DNA of 64,000 bases from Natrialba magadii ATCC 43099 (GCF_000025625.1 NC_013922.1:1736001-1800000); one strand, 5' to 3'. Shown: positions 1-9,392, counted from the stretch's first letter. Translations and numbers: made by a program. Notes: generated from the sequence alone by a model not told the origin.

Positions 1-354
1 GCCGAAGACATCCAGGATCAAGACTCCAACGCGACACGGTTCTTCGCCGTCGCGCCCGCCGAGGACCGCTCGAAAGGCGGCGGCAAGACAACGCTGGTCG
101 TCTACCCGAACGCGAACTATCCTGGCCTGCTACTCGAACTCCTCGAACCGTTCGCCGACCGGGATATCAACCTGACCCGCGTCGAGTCCCGGCCGAGCGG
201 CCGGCGACTCGGAGACTACGTCTTCCACGTCGATATCGAGGCGGGGCTCTACGAGGCGCGGACCAACGAGGCGATTGCCGAACTCGAGGAACTCGCCGAG
301 AAGGGGTGGGTCCGCCGACTCGGCTCGTACGATCTCGAGCACGTCGTCGAGTGA
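1..354 (+). CDS. pheA: Prephenate dehydratase, C-terminal part (5' end outside window)
   Basis: The frame is open from base 1 to a TGA at 352-354, giving 117 residues. They match the end of an archaeal prephenate dehydratase, which converts prephenate to phenylpyruvate in phenylalanine synthesis. The start of the fragment (SNATRFFAV) is the end of the catalytic domain. The rest is an ACT domain with the ESRP motif (NLTRVESRPSGRR) that binds phenylalanine for feedback inhibition in this family. The 3' end is followed by the 86-bp palindromic element at 411-496. The N-terminal catalytic part is not visible, so the call rests on the ACT domain and its ESRP motif. Confidence 0.85.
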   Translation, partial: AEDIQDQDSNATRFFAVAPAEDRSKGGGKTTLVVYPNANYPGLLLELLEPFADRDINLTRVESRPSGRRLGDYVFHVDIEAGLYEARTNEAIAELEELAEKGWVRRLGSYDLEHVVE

Positions 355-410
355 CCGCGTCGGTCGAAAGGTCCTCAGCCCACACTGTTAGCAGGAGGCC
401 TGTTCGGTCG

Positions 411-496
411 CTATAGTAACAACTGCAACTAGTTACACACTGATCGCACAGCAGTCGTGCGATCAGGTGTGCAGTGACTTGCAGTGGCTACTATAG
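411..496 (-). repeat. 86-bp palindromic element, copy 1
   Basis: The ends are CTATAG...CTATAG and the whole element is an imperfect palindrome with a perfect 8-bp central stem (GATCGCAC/GTGCGATC). Read on the minus strand it matches the copy at 45223-45308 at 85 of 86 positions, and the copy at 13214-13298 closely. It lies between the 3' end of pheA and the 5' end of bcp. No open frame of its own and no clear target-site duplication are visible. It looks like a REP-like or MITE-like element. Confidence 0.9.
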
Positions 497-629
497 TTCT
501 TTCCACGACACAACCGATTCGACGGGTCGTTCCAACCGGAGCAACTGTCAGTGACTCCTACCGTATCGCACAGCACCAGCAGTCAGGCGCACCGAAACGC
601 GTTTCCGCACGATCCCAGTACGACCGGAC

Positions 630-1085
630 ATGCCACTCGAGACAGGCGACGACGCACCCGACGTGACCGCACCGAATCAGGACGGCGAGACAGTCTCGCC
701 TGCGTTCGACGACCCGACGGTCCTCTACTTCTACCCGCGGGACGACACCCCCGGTTGTACGACCGAGGCCACCCAGTTCCAGCGCGAGCGAGACACCTAC
801 CGCGAGGCCGGCGTCGACGTCTACGGCGTCTCGACCGACGACGTCGACTCCCACCAGTCGTTCGCCGAGGCGGAAGGACTCGAGTTCGACCTGCTCGCGG
901 ATCCCGACGGCGCGGTCGCGGCTGCCTTCGAGGTCGACGTTGAGGATGGTGCGGTTGCGCGAACGACGTTTCTGCTCGCCGACGGCGAGGTGCAGGCGGT
1001 GTACGAAAGCGTCGATCCGGATGGGCACGCGCGCGATGTGTTGCTTGATGCGATGGACGAGGGGCTCGTGACGCTGCCAGAGTGA
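630..1085 (+). CDS. bcp: Peroxiredoxin, BCP/PrxQ family, 1-Cys type
   Basis: A 151-residue thiol peroxidase of the thioredoxin fold that reduces hydrogen and organic peroxides in the cytoplasm. The peroxidatic site is TPGCTTEA with Cys43. Bacterial BCP often has a resolving Cys five residues later; here that position is Thr48 and no other cysteine occurs, so the enzyme must be recycled by an external thiol partner. The length is normal for the family. The gene stands alone between the palindromic element and hsp20. The ATG at 630 begins right at the conserved N-terminus (MPLETGDDAPDVTAPNQDG), which supports this start. Confidence 0.92.
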   Translation: MPLETGDDAPDVTAPNQDGETVSPAFDDPTVLYFYPRDDTPGCTTEATQFQRERDTYREAGVDVYGVSTDDVDSHQSFAEAEGLEFDLLADPDGAVAAAFEVDVEDGAVARTTFLLADGEVQAVYESVDPDGHARDVLLDAMDEGLVTLPE

Positions 1086-1150
1086 GTGGCGTAAGGGCTA
1101 TCGCACCCGAAGATGGGAACGACGGTTCTGTTGTTCGTATGCGGGCAGAA

Positions 1151-1156
1151 TTTATG
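1151..1156 (+). promoter_or_regulatory. TATA-like box of the hsp20 gene
   Basis: TTTATG lies 27 bp (centre) upstream of the ATG at 1181, the spacing expected for a leaderless haloarchaeal transcript. It favours 1181 over in-frame ATGs further upstream as the real start. Confidence 0.55.
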
Positions 1157-1180
1157 CCTGTCGAACACCTACGCACAGGT

Positions 1181-1603
1181 ATGCGCCGAAACCCGTTCGA
1201 CGAAATCGAGGAGATGCTCGACCGCGTCAGCAAGCAGGTCGAGGAGGGGATGGCCGGCGGCGGCCTGCAGGTACCCGGCTCCGTCCCGGTAGATGTCGCC
1301 GATCGCCACGACGAGTACGTGGTGACGGCCGATCTGCCGGGCTACGACGTCGAGGATATCGACCTCACGCTCACGGACGGGACGCTCCGTCTCGAGGCGA
1401 CCCGCACGGACGAGGAGGAAGAACACGTCGAGGGGCGGTACCTCCGACGCGAGCGGACGCGAAAGTCGGCAAACCGCCAGATTCGACTCCCGGATCCGGT
1501 CGACGAGGACGCGGTCGATGCCGGCTACGAGAACGGCGTGTTGACCGTTCGACTGCCGAAAGAGTCGACTGACGAGGAGTCGAAGCAGATCGATATCGAG
1601 TAG
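1181..1603 (+). CDS. Hsp20/alpha-crystallin small heat shock protein
   Basis: A 140-residue ATP-independent chaperone that holds unfolding proteins. The N-terminal helix region (MRRNPFDEIEEMLDRVSKQ) is followed by an alpha-crystallin domain from about residue 30 (VPVDVADRHDEYVVTADLPG) with the ENGVLTVRLPK strand near the end. The C-terminal IDIE carries the short I-x-I motif used for oligomer assembly in this family. The frame is open further upstream (to 1082), but the family N-terminus and the TATA-like box at 1151 fit the ATG at 1181. Haloarchaea usually hold several paralogues; this one is not next to other chaperone genes. Confidence 0.9.
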   Translation: MRRNPFDEIEEMLDRVSKQVEEGMAGGGLQVPGSVPVDVADRHDEYVVTADLPGYDVEDIDLTLTDGTLRLEATRTDEEEEHVEGRYLRRERTRKSANRQIRLPDPVDEDAVDAGYENGVLTVRLPKESTDEESKQIDIE

Positions 1604-1877
1604 CCGAATAGTCGAGTGGTGAGTAGTCGAGAAGTCGAATAGTCGAGAGAGCCCCACAGCAGACACGACACCGCGAACACTGCTTTTCGATTCGACGAGT
1701 CACGCTGACCGAGTCAGCAGCGCCGGCCTCGTCGCCGAGTGACCGGATGTTCGCTCGGTCGTGCGAACTGACCTGGATTCAAACACAGGAAGCAAGGAAA
1801 CGGACGAAGACGGCGTCGAGCGCCGGCAAGTGATGGAAAGTTATACAGCCTCGACGCTCTCAGAGCTATATAAGCAA

Positions 1878-4547
1878 ATGAGCGACGCGGGATACGACCA
1901 CGCAGCAGTCGAGCAACGCTGGCAGGCCGCGTGGGACGACGCGGACGCGTATCGGACATCGGACGACGTCGACGATCCGACGTACGTCCTCGGGATGTAT
2001 CCGTACCCGTCCGGGAAACTCCACATGGGCCACGTCCGAAACTACACCATCACGGACGCCTACGCCCGATACCGTCAAATGTGCGGCGACGACGTCCTCC
2101 ATCCGATGGGCTGGGACGCGTTCGGCCTCCCGGCAGAAAACGCGGCCAAAGACCGCGACACCAACCCACGCGACTGGACGTTCGACTGCATCGACACGAT
2201 GCGTGACCAGATGCGCGCGATGGGCTTTGGCTACGACTGGGACCGAGAAATCGCGACCTGCACGCCCGAGTACTACCAGTGGAACCAGTGGCTCTTCTCC
2301 CGGTTCCACCAGGAAGACCTCGTCGAGCGCCGCGACGCCGAAGTCAACTGGTGTCCCGAGTGTGAAACCGTCCTCGCCGACGAACAGGTCGAGGGCGAGG
2401 CCGAACTCTGCTGGCGCTGTGACACCCCCGTCGAGCAGCGCGAACTCGAGCAGTGGTTCCTGAAGATTACCGAGTACGCGGACGAACTGCTGGAGGACAT
2501 CGACGACCTGGAAGGCTGGCCGAACTCGGTCCGCCAGATGCAGCGCAACTGGATCGGCCGCCAGTACGGTGCCGAGGTGGAGTTCGAAATCGGCGGTCAC
2601 GGCTCTGTTACGGCCTTCACGACCCGCCTCGACACCATCCACGGCGCGACCTTCTTCGCGCTTGCGCCGGACCACCCGATCAGCAAGCAGGCCGCCGAGG
2701 AAGACGAAGATGTCCGACACTTCATCGAGCACGAGGCTGACCCCGAGGGCGACGAGCCAAACGGCGTCGCAACCCACCTGACGGCGACGAACCCCGTGAC
2801 GGGCGAGGAGATTCCCGTCTACGTCGCGGACTTCGTCCTCTCGGACGTCGGAACGGGCGCACTGATGGCCGTTCCCGGCCACGACGAGCGCGACCACGCC
2901 TTCGCCGAGAAGATGGGCGAGGAAATCGTCCCCGTCATCGCGCCCGAACCTGAGGAGGGCGAGGAACCGGAGGTTCCGGACATCAGCGAGGAAGCGTTCA
3001 CCGAGGACGGTGTGCTGGTCAACTCGGGCGAGTACGACGGACTCGGCAGCGAGACGGCTCGCGAGCGCCTGACTGAGGACATCGAGAGCGCCGAGCACAC
3101 CACACAGTACCAGCTTCGCGACTGGGGCATCTCCCGCCAGCGCTACTGGGGAACGCCGATTCCGGTCGTTCACTGCCACGATAGCTGTGGCTCAGTCGTC
3201 GTGCCTGAGGAAGAACTCCCCGTCGAGTTGCCTGAGTTCATCAACACTACCGGCAACCCGCTAGATGCCGCCGAGGAGTGGAAGCAAACCACCTGTCCGG
3301 AGTGTGGTGGCGACGCGACCCGCGAGACGGACACGATGGACACCTTCGTCGACTCCTCGTGGTACTTCCTGCGGTACGTCTCGCCCGACCTGGAGGAGGC
3401 ACCGTTCGACCTGGCGCGTGCGAACGACTGGATGCCGGTCGACCAGTACGTCGGCGGCATCGAACACGCCGTGATGCACCTGCTGTACTCGCGATTCTTC
3501 ACCAAGGTGCTCGCGGACCACGAGGGCCTGGAACACCGCGAGCCGTTCACCAACCTGCTCGCCCAGGGAATGGTCCAGCTGGACGGCGAGAAGATGTCCA
3601 AGTCGAAGGGGAACACGGTCTCGCCCCAGCGCATCGTCGAGGAGTACGGCGCGGACACCGCGCGCCTGTTCATGATGCAGGCCGCCCAGCCCGAGCGCGA
3701 CTTCGACTGGAGCGAGGAGGGCGTGCGCTCGACGAACGCCTTCCTGACGCGACTGAAGGAGATGGTCGAAGACTTCGCCACGGAGCAGCCTGCCGGCGAG
3801 GACGACGCCACCGCGCGCTACGTCGCGAACGAAATCGACGCAACGATCGCTATCGCAGGCGGCGAGTACGACGACCTGACGTTCAACCGCGCGCTGCGCG
3901 AGACCCAGGACCTCGTGCAGACGCTGCGCCAGTATGCGGCGTACACCGAACCCCACGCAGAAACCTACGAGCGCGGCCTCTCGGCGGTCGTGCGCCTGCT
4001 CGCACCCGTCGCACCACACCTGGCAGAAGAGCTGTACGCCGAACTCGACACCGGCGAGGACGGCGACGAAACCGAGTTCGTCGTCGACGCGCCGTGGCCG
4101 ACCGCGACGGTCGACCGCGAGTACGTCACGAAACGCCGCCAACTCGTCGAAAACACCCGCGAGGACGTCCGCGACATCATCGACGTCGCCGGCATCGAGG
4201 ACCCGCAGGCGATCGACGTCGTCGTCGCACCCGACTGGAAGTACGACGCACTCGAGATCGCCATCGAGAGCGACGCACCGAACCTGATCGGCGAACTGAT
4301 GCAGGAATCCCACATCCGTGAACAGGGCGACGCCGCGGCCAACTACGGCCAGGACCTGCAGGCCGAACGCGAGGCCCTGTCGATGACGCTCGGTCCCGAC
4401 GAAGAACACGAGGCACTCGAGTCCGCTGCGTGGCTGCTCGAGCGTGAGTTCGAAGCGCCCGTCTCGGTCGTCCACGCAGACGAGGTCGACGAGAGCGTGC
4501 TGAAGAACGCCGAACCGGGACGGCCGGCGATCGAGATCGAGGACTGA
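1878..4547 (+). CDS. leuS: Leucyl-tRNA synthetase, bacterial type
   Basis: An 889-residue class I synthetase that charges tRNA-Leu. HMGH (HIGH) is at residues 49-52 within YPYPSGKLHMGHVRNYTITD, and KMSKS is at 572-576. A zinc site C159/C162-C178/C181 and the CP1 editing domain (TTRLDTIHGATF) follow. The YPYPSG...HVRNYTITD signature is that of bacterial LeuRS, not the usual archaeal one; bacterial-type LeuRS with archaeal tRNA-binding ends have been described from Natrialba. The frame is open from 1761, but homology begins at YDHAAVEQRWQ. A TTATAC box at 1841-1846 fits a start at ATG 1878. A TATATAA at 1867-1873 is too close to serve that start. Confidence 0.93.
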   Translation: MSDAGYDHAAVEQRWQAAWDDADAYRTSDDVDDPTYVLGMYPYPSGKLHMGHVRNYTITDAYARYRQMCGDDVLHPMGWDAFGLPAENAAKDRDTNPRDWTFDCIDTMRDQMRAMGFGYDWDREIATCTPEYYQWNQWLFSRFHQEDLVERRDAEVNWCPECETVLADEQVEGEAELCWRCDTPVEQRELEQWFLKITEYADELLEDIDDLEGWPNSVRQMQRNWIGRQYGAEVEFEIGGHGSVTAFTTRLDTIHGATFFALAPDHPISKQAAEEDEDVRHFIEHEADPEGDEPNGVATHLTATNPVTGEEIPVYVADFVLSDVGTGALMAVPGHDERDHAFAEKMGEEIVPVIAPEPEEGEEPEVPDISEEAFTEDGVLVNSGEYDGLGSETARERLTEDIESAEHTTQYQLRDWGISRQRYWGTPIPVVHCHDSCGSVVVPEEELPVELPEFINTTGNPLDAAEEWKQTTCPECGGDATRETDTMDTFVDSSWYFLRYVSPDLEEAPFDLARANDWMPVDQYVGGIEHAVMHLLYSRFFTKVLADHEGLEHREPFTNLLAQGMVQLDGEKMSKSKGNTVSPQRIVEEYGADTARLFMMQAAQPERDFDWSEEGVRSTNAFLTRLKEMVEDFATEQPAGEDDATARYVANEIDATIAIAGGEYDDLTFNRALRETQDLVQTLRQYAAYTEPHAETYERGLSAVVRLLAPVAPHLAEELYAELDTGEDGDETEFVVDAPWPTATVDREYVTKRRQLVENTREDVRDIIDVAGIEDPQAIDVVVAPDWKYDALEIAIESDAPNLIGELMQESHIREQGDAAANYGQDLQAEREALSMTLGPDEEHEALESAAWLLEREFEAPVSVVHADEVDESVLKNAEPGRPAIEIED

Positions 4548-4837
4548 CTCCGAGCCGCGACGCTACCCGAAGCAATCAATTTTCACGTCCGTTTCTTCCG
4601 CTGGTGGCTCGCGTTCCGCTTTCGGTTCGTCTTGGCGCTGAGTTCGTCTGTCGAGGAGTAATCACTACCAGCACAGGCCGATTGTCCGGCCCCCAGTGAC
4701 GAGCTTGGCGCGCCACTCGATGATGAACTCGGCGCACTACTCGAACTCGAGTACAGCCGCGTCCTCGGAGGGGAGTTCGGCGGCTGTAGTCGTACCACTG
4801 GGTTCTGGACGGTGAGAGATGGAATCACCGGCTGGAA

Positions 4838-6067
4838 TCAACCGATCACAGAGAGCCAGGCCGCGAGTATCGCGACAGCGGCGACTGGATGGGCGAGGAT
4901 TATCGCAAGCGTCCGTCTCGCGGGCAGTGTCACCGCTCGTCGCCGCGTGGCGATGAACCGACCGACGAGGTACGCGACGGAGCCAAGTGGCATGGCGACG
5001 AGCACGACAATGGCTGGGCCGAGCGCGAGCAAGATCGTGTCCGGACCGCCCCTGACGATGTCGCCGGCGACGAGGTAGCCCCAGATACCGACGAACGGAA
5101 CGCTCGCGACGCCCCAGCTCGCGAACAAACCGTCGTTGCTCGCGGCGACAGCGACGGCCGCGAACAGCCAGGCTGGAATCGCCCACTGAACGACGATCCA
5201 CGAGGCGAGCGTCAGCCACCTGCCAGTGCCGATGGCGGCGAGATCGAGGACGAGGAAGGTTGCGAGCGACCCGGCCAGAATCACGGTCGCGTATCGTTTC
5301 GTCAGGTCCGGTTGGCGGCCGACGAGCAGTTTCGCCGTTCCGGCCCGGTTGGCGCGGTCGTGATTGCGGGTACGGGGACAGTCGGCACGGGCGTGGTCAT
5401 GGTCGCGAATACAGTCGGCACGGTTGTTGCCACGGCCCCCCTCCCAGTCGCGGTCCTGTCCAAACACACCACGTCGATCGGCCACGAGAACGACGAGTAA
5501 ACCGAGCAGGAACGTCGCGACGGCGACGGTTACGGCGGGTGAGACGGCGGTTGTAGTTGTAGTGGTGGTAGTGGTCGCTGTGTCGACCGTCCCGGCGTCG
5601 TCGCCAGCGAGCATCCCGATCCGCGCCGGTTCGCGGACGAGCACGCCAACGACCAGCGCGACGAGACTCACGAGCGCGATCGGTGCAAACAGCCGGTCGA
5701 CAGCGGCTGCGAGCCGCTCGACGAATCCCGGTTCACCAGCCGCAATGACAACCGCCTGCTTCGACGGCTCGTAGACCGTGACCTCCCGGCCGTTCTCGCC
5801 GTACCGGGTTTCGACCGGCTCCAGCAGGTCCGCCGACTCGAGTTTATCCACGTGATAGCCGACGTTCTGCAGACTCGTCTCGAGTTCCGCGGCCAGTTCA
5901 GAGCGGGTTCGCCCCTCCGCGTAGCAGGCGGCCAGCACAGCACGAGAGGTTTCGGAGCCGAGGGCGTCGAACAGCTGGTCTGCGTCCTCGCCCTCGAGTC
6001 CGACGACGGCTGGCTCGTCGGCGTCCTCGCGAAATCGGCGCACGAGCCGGCCGGCAAGTCGATCCAT
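4838..6067 (-). CDS. Membrane protein with N-terminal winged-helix DNA-binding domain
   Basis: 409 residues. Residues about 28-105 form an ArsR-like winged helix (LFDALGSETSRAVLAACY...YHVDKLESADLL). After it come a hydrophobic segment near 130-150, a Thr run (about residues 164-173), a second segment, a polar stretch about 200-245 rich in His, Asp, Arg and Cys, and four or so further membrane segments to the C-terminus. It is probably a membrane-tethered transcription regulator of a type common in haloarchaea; the target is unknown. The polar stretch is coded by imperfectly repeated DNA (about 5345-5425) and may be a recent expansion. Its promoter must lie in 6068-6317. The 290 bp between leuS and this gene holds no feature I can support. 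Confidence 0.75.
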   Translation of the reverse strand: MDRLAGRLVRRFREDADEPAVVGLEGEDADQLFDALGSETSRAVLAACYAEGRTRSELAAELETSLQNVGYHVDKLESADLLEPVETRYGENGREVTVYEPSKQAVVIAAGEPGFVERLAAAVDRLFAPIALVSLVALVVGVLVREPARIGMLAGDDAGTVDTATTTTTTTTTAVSPAVTVAVATFLLGLLVVLVADRRGVFGQDRDWEGGRGNNRADCIRDHDHARADCPRTRNHDRANRAGTAKLLVGRQPDLTKRYATVILAGSLATFLVLDLAAIGTGRWLTLASWIVVQWAIPAWLFAAVAVAASNDGLFASWGVASVPFVGIWGYLVAGDIVRGGPDTILLALGPAIVVLVAMPLGSVAYLVGRFIATRRRAVTLPARRTLAIILAHPVAAVAILAAWLSVIG

Positions 6068-6317
6068 ATCTGAACCGTCGTACTCGATGACAAAAGTGTA
6101 TCCGGGTGGTCAAATGGTGGTTTGAGTCGGTGGGAGGGACCAGTGATGGGGTCGATAGCGGAGAGGGAGAAAGAGAGAAACCAGTCGACCAATCGATGAC
6201 GGCGCTCAGCAGCGAGGGCTCACTCTCGTTCCTAGTCGATACGGACCGTGAAAAAACGATTGCGGAGAGTGAGGAAATCGTGGCCCATTCGAGGACCACT
6301 ACGGCTGACCGTCCGCG

Positions 6318-8537
6318 TTAGTCGGCAGCGACTTCGAGATTAGCCTTCTCTTGTGCACCGATCGCCTCGACGACGAGTTCGGCGATGTCGACGATTTCGA
6401 TGTCGTCCTCGTAGCCACCGGTCTTGCGGCCGTCTTCGTACATCGTCATGCACATCGGACAGGCGACGACGAATTTTTCAACTCCAGCGCCGGCGTCGGT
6501 GTCCTCTAAGGCTTCGCGGAGTCGCTCCTCGCTCGGCTTTGGCTCCTCTTCGAAGTCCATCCAGAGACCACCACCACCGCCACCACAACAGAACGAGTTG
6601 TCGCGGTTGCGCGGCATCTCGTCGAGTTCACAGCCCGTTGCACGGATGAGGTCACGTGGAGCCTCGTACTCGTCGTTGTACCGGCCCAGATGACATGGGT
6701 CGTGGTAGGTGACGGTGTAGTCGAGTTCGGTCCCGCTCAGGTCGAGTGCACCGCCCTGCACGAGTTCCTCCACGGCCTGCGTCCAGTGGAGCACGTCAAT
6801 CTCGCCGTCTGCGTTCCACTCGTCGGTGTAGTCAAACGGCATCATCGGATCGTCTGCGAACTCCTCGAAGTCGAGCTCTGGATACTCGTTCTTGAACGTG
6901 TTGTAGGAGTGTGGGTCTGTACAGACGATTTTGTCGAACTCGCAGTCCTCCCAGGTTTCGACGTGATGTCCGGCGAGTTCGACGTAGAGGAACTCTTCGC
7001 CGACGCGACGGATGTCGTTGCCGTCGTACTTCTCGTCCTCGAAGAGGATCCCGAAGCTGACGTCGGCTTCCTGCAGGATGGTTGCGAGCGAGCGGGCAAC
7101 CTGCTTGTTGCGCTCATCGTAGCTCGGGTAGTCGCCGACGTACCAGAGGTAGTCGACTTCCTCCTCGCGGGCGTCGGCCACGTCGAACTCGAGTTCGTCG
7201 GCCCAGTCGGCGCGGTTGCGGGCCGAGTCGCCGAAGGTGTTGCCGTCCTGCATGACGTTCTGGAAGACGTCCTGCATGCTCGGGGCGATGTCGCCCTGGT
7301 CGGTCATCTGGCGGTTGAGCCGCGTAAAGGACTGGAGGTGCTCGATCTCGACCGGACAGGCGTCCATACAGGCCATACAGGCCATGCAGGACTCCATCGT
7401 CTCGGTGTTGATGACGCTCGTGCCGCCGTCGGCGATAATCGGCTTCTCGTCGCCGCCGTCGTCGAGTTCCTCGCGGTACTTCTTCAGGTCGAGGATGACG
7501 TTTCGCGGGTCGAGCGGGCGGTCGGAAGCCTTCGCCGGACAGACCGACGAACAGCGACCACACTTGGTACAGGCGTCCTGGTCGAGAATCTCCTTCCAGG
7601 TGAAGTCGTCGATGGACTCGGCGTTCGTCGCGTCCAGATCCGACGGAACGTTCGGAAGACGCGCACCGGCCTTCTCGTCGGCCGTGACGACGTTCGCGAA
7701 CGAGGAGATCATGTGGAACGGCTTGGCGTACGGAATCCAGGCGACGAAGAAGAGCGCGAGCAGTGAGTGCGACCACCAGAACAGCCAGTGGATCGTCTCG
7801 GCGTTGTAGCCGAGATCGCTTGCCGCGCTGTAGTCGACGCCGTTGACCGTCGCCTCGAGTGCAGCACCGGTCGTCGGCACGTCGATTGCCTGGAAGACCA
7901 TTGCAATGCCGTAGCCAACGAAGCTCACGACCTCGTGGTCGGGCATACCGGTCGCGTAGATTCGTGCACCTTCAAGCAGGAAGCCACCGACGCCGAGGCC
8001 GAACAGCGTCCAGATGAAGATGTCGTCCTCGTTCGAGGTGTGACGGCCCCAGAGACGGTGGTTGCGGACCCAGTACCGACGGTACATCGCCATCCCGATA
8101 CCAACGACGAACAGCAGTCCCATCGCGTCAACGATGAACTGGTAGGCGAGGTAGAAATCACCCTCCCAGAAGACGATGCCGAAGATGAGTTCGGTCGTGT
8201 ACTGCTCGAAGCCGATGATGAGCGTCGCGATGAGCAACGTCAGGAAGCCCCAGAGGATAAACGAGTGCATCAGCCCGCCGTAGAGATCCCGGTTGAACTG
8301 TTTCTCGTTCGAGAGAACGATCTTCGCAGAACTCACGATACGACTCGGCAGGTCGTCGAGACGGGCGAACGGATCGTCATCGCCCTGCGCGTACCGGTTA
8401 AATCGCAGGTACACGCCATACGCGAGGACAGTGAGAGTCAACACTACGAGGAGATAGAACAGAACGTACCCAACGTCACTGATCCCCAGGTAGGTCTCCC
8501 TCCCTGCGTTCGCCTGTGCTATGACGTTCATGTTCAA
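6318..8537 (-). CDS. Membrane-bound Fe-S oxidoreductase (NarI-like + ferredoxin + HdrD/GlpC-like)
   Basis: 739 residues. The N-terminus (about 20-310) has NarI-like membrane helices with His residues suited to haem b. Then come two [4Fe-4S] motifs (CTKCGRCSSVCP and CMACMACMDACP) and two CCG-type domains as in HdrD/GlpC. Such proteins usually pass electrons between a soluble dehydrogenase or ETF and the quinone pool. The second CCG domain is intact (HDPCHLGRYN, SFCCGGG, CPMCMTMYEDG). The first has Asp469, Tyr504, Asp541 and Ser544 where cluster cysteines normally stand. The start could be ATG 8537 or the ATG two codons later. It stands alone, so the partner dehydrogenase is not shown. Confidence 0.85.
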   Translation of the reverse strand: MNMNVIAQANAGRETYLGISDVGYVLFYLLVVLTLTVLAYGVYLRFNRYAQGDDDPFARLDDLPSRIVSSAKIVLSNEKQFNRDLYGGLMHSFILWGFLTLLIATLIIGFEQYTTELIFGIVFWEGDFYLAYQFIVDAMGLLFVVGIGMAMYRRYWVRNHRLWGRHTSNEDDIFIWTLFGLGVGGFLLEGARIYATGMPDHEVVSFVGYGIAMVFQAIDVPTTGAALEATVNGVDYSAASDLGYNAETIHWLFWWSHSLLALFFVAWIPYAKPFHMISSFANVVTADEKAGARLPNVPSDLDATNAESIDDFTWKEILDQDACTKCGRCSSVCPAKASDRPLDPRNVILDLKKYREELDDGGDEKPIIADGGTSVINTETMESCMACMACMDACPVEIEHLQSFTRLNRQMTDQGDIAPSMQDVFQNVMQDGNTFGDSARNRADWADELEFDVADAREEEVDYLWYVGDYPSYDERNKQVARSLATILQEADVSFGILFEDEKYDGNDIRRVGEEFLYVELAGHHVETWEDCEFDKIVCTDPHSYNTFKNEYPELDFEEFADDPMMPFDYTDEWNADGEIDVLHWTQAVEELVQGGALDLSGTELDYTVTYHDPCHLGRYNDEYEAPRDLIRATGCELDEMPRNRDNSFCCGGGGGGLWMDFEEEPKPSEERLREALEDTDAGAGVEKFVVACPMCMTMYEDGRKTGGYEDDIEIVDIAELVVEAIGAQEKANLEVAAD

Positions 8538-8680
8538 TCAGGGGGTGGGGCGTAACTTAATTCTTGCCACACTGTGCGAGAGACGACCGCTGCGCCCTCT
8601 TGCGGAAATTATTCCTGCGTTTTCAAGTTTATAATTGTTGTCCATGCATCAGCTTCACCCAACGCTATCTGGCAACAGTC

Positions 8681-8687
8681 TTAAATA
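8681..8687 (+). promoter_or_regulatory. TATA-like box of the CMI4-like gene
   Basis: TTAAATA is centred 28 bp upstream of the ATG at 8712, indicating a leaderless transcript. Confidence 0.55.
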
Positions 8688-8711
8688 GCCTCCCATCGGG
8701 AGTGTCCACCC

Positions 8712-9302
8712 ATGAACGAAAAAACCGAAGAACTCCGCGATATATTCACCGACGTGACCGACGGCGAAGAGACAATTACCGAATCCCAGGAAGACACCCG
8801 TGGGTCACTCGAGAAGGACGAGCAGACTGACGAGGAGCGACTCGAGAGCGTCGTCGCGCAGATGCGCGAGCGCTACGAGTTCGAGACGTCGCTCTCGGAC
8901 GACGACCTGATCGCGGTCGCGAAGGCGTTCTACGACGACCAGAGCGACGAAGACATCGCCGACGACCATGGGATGGATCCCGAGACCGTCTTCGAGGCCC
9001 GCATGGCCCTCCACCTCGTCGGCGAGGACGACGCCGACGAGGTGGACCTTGTCGCGATTCGCAACCGCGACGAGGACGACGAGACGCTCGCCGCAGAGTA
9101 CGACGTGAGCGCCGCAGAGATCCGTCGCTTCCGCCGTATTGCGGCCGCACAGGACGAATCTCGCGCCGCAAACGACCGCTACCGCGACGAGTTCGACAGC
9201 ATCCTTGCCGACGCCGACCTCTCGGCGCAGATGGCGACCGACGTGCGCGAGGACGGACTCGAGGATGCGACTGAAGGGATGGAGACGAACGTCGACTTCT
9301 AA
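8712..9302 (+). CDS. Conserved haloarchaeal protein, CMI4-like (conditioned-medium-induced)
   Basis: A 196-residue, very acidic soluble protein. The N-terminal 40 residues are polar and probably disordered (DGEETITESQEDTRGSLEKD). Two similar helical repeats follow (about 50-100 and 105-150), each resembling a small helix-turn-helix: SDEDIADDHGMDPETVFEAR and ETLAAEYDVSAAEIRRFR. This pattern fits the haloarchaeal family annotated as conditioned medium-induced protein 4; I recognise it from memory only. A role in gene regulation is inferred from the HTH-like repeats. It is a single gene with its own TATA-like box. Confidence 0.7.
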   Translation: MNEKTEELRDIFTDVTDGEETITESQEDTRGSLEKDEQTDEERLESVVAQMRERYEFETSLSDDDLIAVAKAFYDDQSDEDIADDHGMDPETVFEARMALHLVGEDDADEVDLVAIRNRDEDDETLAAEYDVSAAEIRRFRRIAAAQDESRAANDRYRDEFDSILADADLSAQMATDVREDGLEDATEGMETNVDF

Positions 9303-9364
9303 CTCGAGGACGCGACTGCCGACTGCGCCGTTCCGATTGGCTGCCCCCGCAGACTGCGCGGACT

Positions 9365-9370
9365 TTTATA
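9365..9370 (+). promoter_or_regulatory. TATA-like box of the Cas4-like gene
   Basis: TTTATA lies about 26 bp upstream of the GTG at 9393. This spacing supports the GTG as the start of a leaderless transcript. Confidence 0.5.
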
Positions 9371-9392
9371 GGAAGACTCGGCCAGACGAGCC

